This document shows, in pieces, positions 54,587 through 63,778 of a stretch of 64,000 bases of DNA. The position numbers and the translations under genes were made by a program. Every line of letters begins with the position of its first letter. Position 1 is the first letter of the stretch. The DNA is from Pokkaliibacter plantistimulans (GTDB taxonomy: Bacteria > Pseudomonadota > Gammaproteobacteria > Pseudomonadales > Balneatricaceae). The stretch lies in contig NZ_CP177354.1 in the NCBI RefSeq assembly GCF_046844695.1, positions 4,650,001-4,714,000 of the forward strand, written 5' to 3'. The notes beneath the pieces are model-generated. The model did no database searches, was not told where the DNA came from, and saw nothing but the letters and a program-made list of their open reading frames with translations.

Positions 54587-55924
54587 CTATTTTGCCACCA
54601 TTCCCGTAGCCATGGCTTCAGCCTCTGCGCTGGCGCTGTCCTCGGCGGCCTTCTGCAAGCGACGGCTAACCCAGATCGATGTCAGCAGGCTGAGTATCCC
54701 GGCACCGATCATCACCGGACGGTTGCCCAGATGCTCCATCAGCGTACCCAGCATCAGGCTGCCTACCGAGGCACCGCCCATCACAATGGCTCCCCACAGG
54801 CTGACTACCCGGCCACGAAAGGCACGGTCAACGATCATCTGAATCAAGGTCTGGGAGCCAATACCGGCCATGGTGCTGAAAAACGCCAGCCCGGCAATGA
54901 CCAGCAAACCGTAGTGAAAGTTCTGATAGCTGCCCATCAGGATCACCACGATGGCGGTGATGATCGAACCCCAGCGGGTCGCGGCCAGCATGGTATTGCG
55001 CTGCTTCAGACCAGACAGCCACACACCGGAGATAACCGCAGCAATACCGGCTGATGAGGTCAGCATCGCCAGCTCGGATACCCCCTGATTGAACCAGCTC
55101 TGTACCAGTGCAGGCAGCAGCTCCAGAAAGGCACGGGCAAACACGGTAGTGAATAGGGTGACCAGCAGTAGGCACAGGATGAACTCGTTGCTGCGGGCAT
55201 AGTTCAGGCCGGAGCGAAACTCGCTGAGCACCCCTTCCTTCTTCTTGCTCTTGCGGCTGTCATCGGAGGCTCGGGCAGAGGCGTTAAGTTTGGCCCGCAT
55301 CAACAGCAGTGGCATCGGCAGATAGAACGCTGCCGTTACCGCAAAGGCGGTTGCGTTACCCCAGTGGTTGATGATGATCCCAGCCAGCGCCGGGCCGATA
55401 AAGCGCGAGGTATTGAAGATGATGGAGTTGGACGCGACGGCCCGTTGCAGGTATTTGGGGTTGAACACCAGATCAGAGACCAGCGCCAGCCGCATGGGCT
55501 GATAGACGCTGGTGGTCAGGCCCAGCAGCAGGGCAAACCCCAGCAACAGATAGGGATCATGCCAGCCGTGGGCGATCATCAGCGCCATGGAGGCAGACAA
55601 CAGCGAATTCCAGAAATTGAGGCTGATGACGCCTGCACGCAGGTTGATGCGATCTGCCAGCACCCCGAAGAAAGGTCCGAAGATCACCGTAGGGAAGAAC
55701 ATGAAGAAGGCAATCATGCCTACCCAGGTTTCAGAGTGGGTGGATGACCACGCCATCCACCCCAGTGTCAGCCGCTGAATCCATACCCCCTGGGTAGAGA
55801 ACAGCGACCCCAGCATATAGCGCAGCAGGGTGCGTTCACGGAAAAACTCGTTGGATTTAAACAAGATAGCCACCTGAAAGAAAAGCTCCCCGCCCGCAGT
55901 GTCAAACGATAGAAAACTCGGCAT
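54587..55924 (-). CDS. MFS transporter (MFS_3 / EntS-like exporter)
   Basis: An integral-membrane exporter with about 12 helices. The first helix contains YMLGSLFSTQGVWIQRL, and the family loop FGPFFGVLADRINLRAGV follows near 100. MFS_3 members export siderophores, drugs or metabolites. The start is uncertain: ATG 55924 (445 residues) has no good ribosome-binding site. GTG 55966 adds 14 residues. TTG 55864 is preceded by AGGTGG at good spacing and would give 425 residues, nearer the family norm. The ATCAATCGATTGAT palindrome upstream may be its operator. Confidence 0.87.
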   Translation of the reverse strand: MPSFLSFDTAGGELFFQVAILFKSNEFFRERTLLRYMLGSLFSTQGVWIQRLTLGWMAWSSTHSETWVGMIAFFMFFPTVIFGPFFGVLADRINLRAGVISLNFWNSLLSASMALMIAHGWHDPYLLLGFALLLGLTTSVYQPMRLALVSDLVFNPKYLQRAVASNSIIFNTSRFIGPALAGIIINHWGNATAFAVTAAFYLPMPLLLMRAKLNASARASDDSRKSKKKEGVLSEFRSGLNYARSNEFILCLLLVTLFTTVFARAFLELLPALVQSWFNQGVSELAMLTSSAGIAAVISGVWLSGLKQRNTMLAATRWGSIITAIVVILMGSYQNFHYGLLVIAGLAFFSTMAGIGSQTLIQMIVDRAFRGRVVSLWGAIVMGGASVGSLMLGTLMEHLGNRPVMIGAGILSLLTSIWVSRRLQKAAEDSASAEAEAMATGMVAK

Positions 55925-56106
55925 GGATGGTTGTGGAATCAGCAGCCAGCTCCGGAAGCTGCTCACTCGATTGTGAACTCGCTCCAGACAACCGCCTTAC
56001 ACCGCCAGTGACCGAACACCATTGCGACAGGGGTACAGCACATGGATCAGGACATTGTGAGCAGCTGTTTTCATTCGCTTATCGTGCGCTGCTCACTCAC
56101 TAATCT

Positions 56107-56120
56107 ATCAATCGATTGAT
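56107..56120. promoter_or_regulatory. 14-bp palindrome ATCAATCGATTGAT upstream of the MFS gene
   Basis: A perfect dyad in AT-rich DNA about 185 bp before the MFS start, suited to a TetR/MarR-type dimer. No such regulator gene lies beside it. The rest of the 55925-56338 gap holds no supportable gene. Confidence 0.4.
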
Positions 56121-56338
56121 TAAATGGCATTAAACTGTAAATGCGCCACCAATGCCAGTGAGAATAATTAACAAATTATGTAAGGAGGATTAGGGACTGG
56201 CCTGAGCAAACACAAGCCGACAACAGACGAGTGGAGGATGGCGGTACACCGCATCAGGATACTGACAGGAATAAACGGAGCATTGAGAAAAGAGCATCGA
56301 GAACGGCTCAGGCGTCCGTTCTCTGCCTGATCAAAGAC

Positions 56339-57010
56339 TCAGGGCTGTCGACAGATGTCACCAAACGCCCGCACCAGCGCCATGCTGTGCAGATCATCGA
56401 AATCACTGTCGTTGGCCTGGAAGGCAATGGCTTCATGCAGCTTCACCGCACAGTCCCCCTGCTTCAGCTCCGCCTCTGCCGCACCGAAGATGCTCAGAAT
56501 CTGCTGGTTGATACGGGTGATGTCCTGTCGGATGGTCTCCAGATCATCCGCTGGGCCGACCAGATCCGGCGTCATGGCATAGGTATCGAGCAGGTTGTAC
56601 TGCACCAGCTGGTTGGCTTCTATCTGCGCACTGAAAAACGCCTTCACCTTTTGCGGCTCAAGGGCATACTGCTTTGACTCTTCAACCAGCGCCTGCAGCT
56701 GTTGCTGAATACGCTGCGGGTCTTCCACCGCCTTCCCCGTATGAAACTTGCTCACGGCCACGGCGTCTGCCAGTGTCAGCCGCTCACTGCTCAGCCGCAC
56801 CAGATTGGCCAGCCCGCTATTGCTGGAAACAGGACGAGCGCTGCTGGAGACAGGAGGTGAGCTGCCCGAAGCTGCCGAAGTGGCAGCATCGGTACTGTCC
56901 GCAAGTGCCCTGTGGCCTCCACCGAGGCCAATCAGCATGGTCAGCAGCACCCTGCTCAACCGGCTTTTTGTTACGATCTGCCGCCCGCCGATAACGTTTA
57001 CTCTATCCAT
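56339..57010 (-). CDS. Secreted chorismate mutase (AroQ gamma class)
   Basis: A 223-residue protein with signal peptide LSRVLLTMLIGLGGGHRALA, a Ser/Ala-rich linker, and a helical AroQ-gamma domain from about 68. Its blocks are LVRLSSERLTLADAVAVSKF and FFSAQIEANQLVQY with the conserved R/K/E/Q pattern. Gamma-class enzymes convert chorismate to prephenate in the periplasm or outside the cell. The ATG follows AGAGGGAAA. It is monocistronic. Cysteines near the C-terminus (GDCAVK, DICRQP) could form the disulphide typical of secreted forms. Confidence 0.85.
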   Translation of the reverse strand: MDRVNVIGGRQIVTKSRLSRVLLTMLIGLGGGHRALADSTDAATSAASGSSPPVSSSARPVSSNSGLANLVRLSSERLTLADAVAVSKFHTGKAVEDPQRIQQQLQALVEESKQYALEPQKVKAFFSAQIEANQLVQYNLLDTYAMTPDLVGPADDLETIRQDITRINQQILSIFGAAEAELKQGDCAVKLHEAIAFQANDSDFDDLHSMALVRAFGDICRQP

Positions 57011-57164
57011 GCTTTCCCTCTTTCCAGCCCAAACTCATTAGTCTGCTATCTGTGCCGAAGAATGAGGCGGACCTCAAGCACTGCACAAAGATTCCGTCTT
57101 CACCCACGTTGCTACTGCAGTATTGCCGCTTCCTGCGAACGTGTTCACGATCTGCTGACAGATG

Positions 57165-58568
57165 CTAGGTCTTGCCCACTTTCTGCCCGGGTTGTGCCAG
57201 CCAGTCGAACAGCTTCGGACAGTTATAGGCCACATTGAGCCGAATCCACGGGCTGACATCGCGCGTGACAAAGGCTTTGCCGGGCGCCACCCACAGCCCG
57301 GCTCGTGCAGCATGCTGCGCCAGCTCAAGGGAATCCGACCAGTCCGGATGACGGGTCCAGACAAACATGCCGTCACCGCTGTCGCTGCAGTCCTCATCAC
57401 TGCCCCAGCATTGCCAGCCATGGCGCAGCAGCACCTCGCGCAGCTCCCGCCGTCCGTCAAACAGGCGGGTACGCAGGCGATCAATGTGCTTCTTGTAATT
57501 GCCTCGCGACAGGCTGTGGTAGACCACCTTCTCGACAAACTCGGAACCGGTAATGGACTCCAGCAGCTTGATCTTGCTCAGACGCGCCATGATATCGGCG
57601 GATGCAGCGATAAACCCCACCCGCAAATCCGCCGACACCGTCTTGCTGAAGCCACTGACGTAAATCACCTTGTCGAGCTGATCCAGCGTCGCCAGACGAA
57701 TCAGTGCCGGGTCGGCAAGATCGCCGTAGATATCGTCTTCAATAAGGAACATACCGGCCTTCTCGGCAGCCGACACCAGCCGAAAGGCCTTGCCGGGGCT
57801 GATGCTGCTGCCGGTGGGATTATGCAGGATGGACTGCAGGAAGAACGCCTTGGGGTGATGCTGCTCAATGGCCTCCTGCAACTGCTGCAGGTCCGGCCCG
57901 TCAGGCTGCCGCTCGATGGCGATCACCTGCATACCGGCCAGCCGCAGCAAACCGATCAGGTTGTAGTAACTTGGCGCTTCCACCAAAACGGTATCGCCGG
58001 GCGACAACAAGGCCCGGATCAGGTAGTTGAGTGCTTCAGTAACACCGCGGGTCAGCATCAGCTGTTCCTGACGCACACTGATCTGCATAGCTTCCAGCTT
58101 GAGCTGCACCAGCTCAAGCAGCGGCTGAAAGCCACGCTCAAGGCCATAGCTGTAGACATTGGTGGCGGGCAGTGAGGCGACCGTCTTGATGTGCTGACTG
58201 AGCTCCAGCTCCTCCAGCCAGTCAGGTGGCAGGGTACCACTGCCGCATTTGACCAGATCATTGCGATCCAGCAGACCACGAATCAGCAGGGCGACATCCA
58301 GCACATCATCGGTGGGGAAACTGCTGCTGTTACGCACCGTCTGCGGTGTGCGACAGACATAGAAGCCGGAGCCCTGACGGGCCTCCAGCACGCCCATGGC
58401 CTCTAGCCGCTCATACACCGCCGTCATGGCATAACGGCTGAGGCCGCAACGGCTGGCAGCGGCGCGAATCGACTCCATGCGATAGCCGCGCGGCAAATTA
58501 CGCTGCTCGATCTGCTGGCGAAAGACCTCCACCCATTTATCGATATCCGCCATGGCCAGCTCTGCCAT
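57165..58568 (-). CDS. MocR-type regulator (GntR HTH fused to PLP aminotransferase)
   Basis: A 467-residue protein. An N-terminal winged HTH of GntR type (residues 1-75, SRCGLSRYAMTAVYERLEAM) is linked to a fold-type I aminotransferase domain. The PLP lysine is in YVSGFSKTVSADLRVGF and the phosphate contact in TRGVTEALNYL. MocR proteins are regulators that bind PLP or an external aldimine. It is divergent from acdS, with TCAGACA repeats between them, so it probably controls acdS. AcdS genes elsewhere are mostly paired with Lrp-type AcdR. RBS AGGAGGCGGAA. Confidence 0.92.
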   Translation of the reverse strand: MAELAMADIDKWVEVFRQQIEQRNLPRGYRMESIRAAASRCGLSRYAMTAVYERLEAMGVLEARQGSGFYVCRTPQTVRNSSSFPTDDVLDVALLIRGLLDRNDLVKCGSGTLPPDWLEELELSQHIKTVASLPATNVYSYGLERGFQPLLELVQLKLEAMQISVRQEQLMLTRGVTEALNYLIRALLSPGDTVLVEAPSYYNLIGLLRLAGMQVIAIERQPDGPDLQQLQEAIEQHHPKAFFLQSILHNPTGSSISPGKAFRLVSAAEKAGMFLIEDDIYGDLADPALIRLATLDQLDKVIYVSGFSKTVSADLRVGFIAASADIMARLSKIKLLESITGSEFVEKVVYHSLSRGNYKKHIDRLRTRLFDGRRELREVLLRHGWQCWGSDEDCSDSGDGMFVWTRHPDWSDSLELAQHAARAGLWVAPGKAFVTRDVSPWIRLNVAYNCPKLFDWLAQPGQKVGKT

Positions 58569-58653
58569 TTCCGCCTCCTGTCATTGCCTGCCCAAGGCCG
58601 CTGCGCTGCATGCTGGTGCACCCACCGTATCGCAGACAGCGCCCCGCTCACCT

Positions 58654-58702
58654 TCAGACAGTTTTCCCACCAGATCAGACACCTTGTCTGAAATTTCAGA
58701 CA
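58654..58702. promoter_or_regulatory. Phased TCAGACA repeats between mocR and acdS
   Basis: Direct repeats at 58654-58660, 58675-58681 and 58696-58702 are spaced exactly 21 bp, two helical turns. An inverted copy TGTCTGA (58685-58691) makes a dyad TCAGACA-N3-TGTCTGA with the second. Likely binding sites for the divergent MocR regulator. Confidence 0.7.
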
Positions 58703-58844
58703 GTTCTGCAAGGTAGGTGCCAGATTGTCCTGAGCAGAAAGCCCGCGTGGGGATATTGTCTAGTCATCGGCCAGTGACGCGCGGCACTGGGAGACAGCAC
58801 TTGAAGCTAATGGCACTGCCACCGGCAGTCTGAAGGATGACATC

Positions 58845-59852
58845 ATGAATCTGAGCAAATTCGAACGTTTCCCCCTGATGCACGGCAAGTCTCCTGTTCA
58901 CCCGCTGAAGCGTCTGAGCCAGCATCTGGGTGGCGCAGAAATCTGGGCCAAGCGTGAAGACGTCAACAGCGGTCTGGCCTACGGCGGCAACAAGACCCGC
59001 AAACTGGAATACTTTCTGCCGGAAGCCATCCGTCAGGGGTGCGACACGCTGGTATCCATCGGCGGGGTGCAGTCCAACCATACCCGTCAGGTCGCGGCAG
59101 CAGCCGCTCTTGCCGGTCTGAAGTGTGTGGTGGTGCAGGAGCGCTGGGTCGACTGGCCCGATAGCGTCTACGACCGTGTCGGTAACATCCTGCTGAGCCG
59201 CATCATGGGTGCAGAAGTGATCCTTGATCAGTCCGGTTTCGACATCGGTATCCGCGACAGCTGGAAACGCGCTCTGGAACTGGTGGAATCCCGTGGTGGC
59301 AAGCCTTACGCCATTCCTGCAGGTGGCTCTGACCATCCCTTCGGTGGACTGGGTTTTGCCAACTTTGCCGAAGAAGTGGCTGAGCAGGAAAAGGAACTGG
59401 GTATTTTCTTTGACCATATCGTCGTCTGCAGCGTCACCGGCAGCACTCAGGGCGGCATGATCGCCGGTTTCGCCGGTCAGGATCGCCCCCGCAAGGTGAT
59501 TGGTATTGATGCTTCTGCCAAGCCCGATGCAACTCGTGCAGCCATTCTGAAAATCGCCCGTATGACTGCCGAGCAGATCGAGCTGGGCCGTGATCTGAGC
59601 GACGCCGATGTCATTCTGGAAACCGCCTACGGTGGCCCGGTCTATGGTCAGCCTAACGAAGGCACACTGGAAGCCATCAAACTGGCCGGACGTCTGGAAG
59701 GCATGCTGACTGACCCCGTGTATGAAGGTAAGTCCATGCACGGCATGATCGACATGGTGCAGAGCGGTGCCATTCCGAAAGATGCCAAAGTGCTGTACGT
59801 CCACCTTGGCGGTGCTCCCGCGCTGAACGCCTACAGCTCGCTGTTCTCCTGA
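58845..59852 (+). CDS. acdS: 1-aminocyclopropane-1-carboxylate (ACC) deaminase
   Basis: A 335-residue fold-type II PLP enzyme converting ACC, the plant ethylene precursor, to 2-oxobutyrate and ammonia. PLP lysine K50 is in YGGNKTRKLEY and the nucleophile serine in GGVQSNHTR. Residues that separate true ACC deaminase from D-cysteine desulfhydrase are present: E294 (VYEGKSMHGM) and L321 (HLGGAPALNAY), equivalent to Glu295 and Leu322 of the Pseudomonas enzyme, where desulfhydrases have T. AAGGATG precedes the ATG. Divergent from a MocR regulator. The enzyme lowers ethylene in plant hosts and provides nitrogen. Confidence 0.94.
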   Translation: MNLSKFERFPLMHGKSPVHPLKRLSQHLGGAEIWAKREDVNSGLAYGGNKTRKLEYFLPEAIRQGCDTLVSIGGVQSNHTRQVAAAAALAGLKCVVVQERWVDWPDSVYDRVGNILLSRIMGAEVILDQSGFDIGIRDSWKRALELVESRGGKPYAIPAGGSDHPFGGLGFANFAEEVAEQEKELGIFFDHIVVCSVTGSTQGGMIAGFAGQDRPRKVIGIDASAKPDATRAAILKIARMTAEQIELGRDLSDADVILETAYGGPVYGQPNEGTLEAIKLAGRLEGMLTDPVYEGKSMHGMIDMVQSGAIPKDAKVLYVHLGGAPALNAYSSLFS

Positions 59853-59906
59853 TTGGCACTCCTTGCTGAGGAGCAACGCGGACTCAGTGAATGAGTGAAA
59901 CAAAGC

Positions 59907-59946
59907 AGAAGCCCGGAACCGTCCGTGACAGGTTCCGAGGGCTTCT
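59907..59946 (+). terminator. Terminator after acdS
   Basis: AGAAGCCCGGAACC pairs with GGTTCC-GA-GGGCTTCT (two-base bulge), 55 bases after the acdS stop, followed by CGCTCTTTGCCTTT. Confidence 0.6.
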
Positions 59947-59985
59947 CGCTCTTTGCCTTTCCATCTGACACCACAGGAACACAGC

Positions 59986-60744
59986 ATGGCATCACACCGT
60001 CAGGACACGAGCCTGCGCATGGGTCTGCGCTTCGACCCCTTCCTTCTCTGGCTGCAACAGGACGTACTGCGACCGCATCAGCTGAAAGACATGCTGGATC
60101 AGGCACGGCAGCAACAGGTCGCCTATCTCAGCTGTGCCAGCCACTTTGCGCCGCTACTCAGGCAGCTGCATGAGCACGACCCGGACCTCTTCACCCACTT
60201 GCCGCTGCAACTGCGCTATCTCTCCACCGACCTGCCCGCTGCAGACAGTGCCTCCCTCGCAGAAGCCAGCTTCCACCCCGACACCCTGCCTGTGACCGCC
60301 GTTGTCAGCCCTGCACTGCAGACACTTCCCATCACGCCTGAGCTACCCCGCGACATTGCCTGGATTCAGCCGCTGACCTCAATCGATGCCGTGCTGCACC
60401 CTGCCGCGCAGGGCGGGCTGTATACACTGGCCGCCATCAGCACCATGAGCAGTGAACAGCAGACACGCTACAGCCAGCAGCTCAACCGTCTGGGCGAACG
60501 CTGCCATGCTCTGCAGCAAAGCTTGACGGTACTGGTGAACGGTCTCAATCATGACAGCCTGCCCAGCCTGTTCAGCCCCTATATCGATCAGGTTGAACTG
60601 GACGAGCATGCGGCTTTTGATCTGCTGGAAAAGGGCTTCGCTGAACAGCTCAAACAGTGCCGCTACATGCTCAATGAAGTCGCTTACTGCCGCCCGTCAC
60701 GGCCGGAACAGCAGGCGCTGGAACCACTGATCATGTATTTCTGA
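59986..60744 (+). CDS. Hypothetical protein, no recognised domain
   Basis: A 252-residue soluble protein starting MASHRQDTSLRMGLRFDP behind AGGAA. It is rich in Gln, Leu and His (14-residue window LRPHQLKDMLDQAR) and mostly helical, with no signal peptide, membrane helix or motif I can name. Codon usage agrees with the flanking chromosome, and the start site looks genuine. It lies between acdS and a D-amino-acid dehydrogenase-like gene on the opposite strand, giving no clear hint of function. Confidence 0.6.
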   Translation: MASHRQDTSLRMGLRFDPFLLWLQQDVLRPHQLKDMLDQARQQQVAYLSCASHFAPLLRQLHEHDPDLFTHLPLQLRYLSTDLPAADSASLAEASFHPDTLPVTAVVSPALQTLPITPELPRDIAWIQPLTSIDAVLHPAAQGGLYTLAAISTMSSEQQTRYSQQLNRLGERCHALQQSLTVLVNGLNHDSLPSLFSPYIDQVELDEHAAFDLLEKGFAEQLKQCRYMLNEVAYCRPSRPEQQALEPLIMYF

Positions 60745-60779
60745 TGTGCCTGACATGCCCTGATCGCACATCAGAAATG

Positions 60780-60854
60780 TAAAAGCCAGAAAGCAAAAAG
60801 CGAGAAAGTAAAAAGCCAGACAGTGAAAAGCCGGAAAGTAAAAAGAGAAAAGTG
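60780..60854. repeat. Five 15-bp tandem repeats (AAAAAGCCAGAAAGT type)
   Basis: Units begin at 60780, 60795, 60810, 60825 and 60840 with a few substitutions each. They lie in the convergent gap between the hypothetical gene and the DadA-like gene. Unit length is a multiple of three. On the minus strand one frame reads as repeated (L)LSGF, but no gene is supported there. Confidence 0.8.
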
Positions 60855-60894
60855 TCAGGCCCGCGCAGGCGCACCTGACAGAGAAGAAAGCCCG

Positions 60895-62142
60895 TCAGAA
60901 TGAACGTGCCGGTGCAAAAGGATTCATATCGATAGCCGTTGGTTCTCCTGACATCATTGCCGCCAGCAACATGCCCGTGGCCGGGCCCAGGGTAAAGCCC
61001 TGATGGCCGTGACCAAACGCACACCACATACCCTCCGCCCCCGGTACGGCACCTATCACCGGTTTCATATCCGGCATGCAGGGCCGCGCGCCCTTCCAGG
61101 GTTGTGGGTCCACCCGCTCGCCGATGGCGAACGTCTGCCGCGCTACGGCCTCTGCCGCTTCCAGTTGCGCATAGGAAGCAGGCTCATCCAGCAGCGCCAG
61201 TTCCGCCCCCGTCGTCAGACGTATGCCCTGTTTCATTGGTGCCATCAGATAGCCACGTTCGGCATCCAGTACCCAGTGGGTTTGCTGCGGCCCACTCTCG
61301 CGATAACGGTAGTGCATGTGATAGCCGCGCTTGACGAACAGCGGCGGCGCGTAGCCAAACCGTGACGTCAGGCGGGTCGACCAGGGGCCAAGACAGACCA
61401 CCACGTCAGTAGCAAGATGATCATCAAGCTGCTCGTCACGGATATGCCAGTGCTGCCCCTGACGGCTCAGGGTCGCAGCATCACCACGCAGAATACGCCC
61501 CCCCAGCTGCTCAAATAATGCCGCATAGGCTTTCACCAGATCACCGGGGCTGCGGATAGTCCAGGGATCAGTCCAGTGAATCCCTCCTGCATGGCTGTCA
61601 GTCAGGGTCGGCTCCAGCTGCGCCAGCTCCTTGCCCGTCAGCTTGCGATGACTGACACCTTCCGCCCGCACCGCCTCGGCGGTCGCAAACGCCTCGTCCC
61701 GTGCCTGTGCAGTCCGGTAAAGAAACACCAGCCCCTGCTCCCCCAGCAGTCCGCCTGCACCGGCGGCCTCAATAAGGTCACCGTGACTGTCCAGTGACAG
61801 CGCGATGATGGAGGCATACTCACGGGCAATTTTCTGATACCGGGCCGGAGCAGAATGGCGGTAGTACTGCAGCAGCGGCCCCATGCTTTGCAACACCGAC
61901 AGGGGCCGATAGCGGATGTCGAGACGCTGGTTGCCGATGGCGCTGAACAGCGTGGGCCAGTCACGGGGGAAGGCATAAGGGCGGACAGCCTCGCGCTGAA
62001 TCACCCCGGCATTACCGAAGGAGGTTTCCTCGCCCGGCGCCTTGCGATCAATGACCACAACGGACTTACCCCGGCGCTGCAAGTGGATGGCGGTGCTGAT
62101 TCCCACCATCCCGGCACCAAGCACGATGACATCACTATTCAC
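60895..62142 (-). CDS. FAD-dependent D-amino acid dehydrogenase-like oxidoreductase (DAO/DadA family)
   Basis: A 415-residue flavoprotein. The N-terminal dinucleotide motif is VLGAGMVGISTAIHLQRRGK, followed by IDRKAPGEETSFGNAGVIQ, the DadA-type FAD contact. The C-terminal segment ends WCAFGHGHQGFTLGPATG, also DadA-like. The start is GTG at 62142, with AAGGAGC 8 bp upstream; an open frame to 62187 adds non-conserved residues. It oxidises an amine or D-amino acid and passes electrons to the chain or oxygen. A RidA remnant, commonly found beside such genes, lies just upstream. Exact substrate unknown. Confidence 0.9.
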   Translation of the reverse strand: MNSDVIVLGAGMVGISTAIHLQRRGKSVVVIDRKAPGEETSFGNAGVIQREAVRPYAFPRDWPTLFSAIGNQRLDIRYRPLSVLQSMGPLLQYYRHSAPARYQKIAREYASIIALSLDSHGDLIEAAGAGGLLGEQGLVFLYRTAQARDEAFATAEAVRAEGVSHRKLTGKELAQLEPTLTDSHAGGIHWTDPWTIRSPGDLVKAYAALFEQLGGRILRGDAATLSRQGQHWHIRDEQLDDHLATDVVVCLGPWSTRLTSRFGYAPPLFVKRGYHMHYRYRESGPQQTHWVLDAERGYLMAPMKQGIRLTTGAELALLDEPASYAQLEAAEAVARQTFAIGERVDPQPWKGARPCMPDMKPVIGAVPGAEGMWCAFGHGHQGFTLGPATGMLLAAMMSGEPTAIDMNPFAPARSF

Positions 62143-62290
62143 AATTTGTTGCTCCTTGCGGCGCGGTATTGCCTGCAAACGTTGCACGCGGACAGCTCAT
62201 CGGCCGTCATGGCGACAGCGTCCGCCTGATCACCTTACTGAAGTATGGCCGGTCTTTGCCACTGTATTAACGTATTAAAGATCCAAGAGA

Positions 62291-62455
62291 TCAGGCAGGT
62301 AACGTCGCCATCACGCCGATCTCCATCTTCACCTTGCCGACCATCAGCCCGGCACACACGGTGATGCATGCCGTCAGGGGCTCACTGAGCAAGGGCGTAT
62401 AGGTCTGACTGAATTCGGCCTGATCAGAGGTTACCTGCCCGATCCAGTCCACTGC
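62291..62455 (-). pseudogene. RidA (YjgF) family remnant
   Basis: On the minus strand the last 54 codons read VDWIGQVTSDQAEFSQTY, PLTACITVCAGLMVGKVK and MEIGVMATLPA. They match the C-terminal half of Rid proteins (the PAR/TxVxV...VEIEAxA pattern, with the usual Arg replaced). An in-frame stop lies at 62456-62458, and no intact N-terminal half precedes it. RidA removes reactive imines made by amino-acid oxidation; linkage to the dehydrogenase gene suits an ancestral pair. Confidence 0.5.
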
Positions 62456-62508
62456 TCACGTCATCAACTGCGCGATGCGTGTGTCGGCATCAGAGTTAAC
62501 GACAAACG

Positions 62509-62940
<432 letters not shown>

Positions 62941-63022
62941 GCCATCACAAGCGTTGCGACAGTGACAAACTCAGCGCACAAGGGTTGCAGCAAGCGTAAC
63001 CCGGGAGATGATGTTGACAGGG

Positions 63023-63778
63023 TCAGACCTGAGTTAGCACTGACCGTAAATAGCCAATATGGGGCCAGATTTCATCGCACCAGGGCGCCAGCTCGGCAGC
63101 GCTGCTGGCACCGCTGAGCACGCCGATGACACGCCCGGCCCCTGCCGCACGACCCATTTGCAGGTCTTTCGGATGATCGCCAATCACCGCGATCCGGGAA
63201 GCGTCCAGCTGCCAACGTTGCAGACAGGCATGCACCATGGCCGGATCAGGCTTGGCAGCCAGCCCCTGATCTGAACCGATGACGGGCGTGATCCACGGTG
63301 CTATCCCCAGCGCCTTCACCGCGGCGTCACCATAGTGCTGTGAGTCTGACGTGACCAGAGCCAGAACCAGCTTGCGCTCGCTCAGCCAGCGGCAGAGTGC
63401 GGGCAAATCACAGGGTGTACGCAGGTGTTGCAAGTAATGCTCGGCAAACACCGGCGCGACCCACCCTTCCAGCACATCCACCTGATGAACACCCAGTACA
63501 CTGCCCCACAGACGCAGGATCGTCTCGGGGTCACTGTGTACCAGTGGCGAGTCAGGGTTCAGCCGTTGTCCGTCAGTAAAGCCACTGACGCTAAGCAACT
63601 GCGCAAAGGTTGCATCCTGCCCTGCAGCCAGTGGCGCCCGACGCGCCAGCTCACGCAGGGCCAGATGATAGAGCGGTATCCAGGTGGGGTAGAAATCCAC
63701 CAGGGTACCGTCCTTGTCGAAGATGATGCCTTTAATCTGTGCCCAGGGCACTTCAGCCTTGCAGGGGGTCAGGACCAT
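63023..63778 (-). CDS. HAD-superfamily hydrolase (phosphoglycolate phosphatase-like)
   Basis: A 251-residue phosphatase. Motif I is IIFDKDGTLVD near residue 22 (Lys replacing the common Met), motif II LVTSD near 150, motif III lysine in GLAAKPDPAMV near 185, and motif IV AVIGDHPKDLQMG near 205. The large cap domain is of the helical type. The start at 63778 lies inside the end of the mevalonate decarboxylase gene, an overlap of 26 bp, so translation is probably coupled; TTG at 63793 is also possible. The substrate is unknown. A link to isoprenoid precursor metabolism is only suggested by the neighbour. Confidence 0.85.
   Translation of the reverse strand: MVLTPCKAEVPWAQIKGIIFDKDGTLVDFYPTWIPLYHLALRELARRAPLAAGQDATFAQLLSVSGFTDGQRLNPDSPLVHSDPETILRLWGSVLGVHQVDVLEGWVAPVFAEHYLQHLRTPCDLPALCRWLSERKLVLALVTSDSQHYGDAAVKALGIAPWITPVIGSDQGLAAKPDPAMVHACLQRWQLDASRIAVIGDHPKDLQMGRAAGAGRVIGVLSGASSAAELAPWCDEIWPHIGYLRSVLTQV

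Noticed and set aside
60731..61027. 98-codon minus-strand frame with repeated LSGF units
   Set aside because: It is produced by the 15-bp repeats and overlaps the end of the DadA-like gene in another frame; no start signal.
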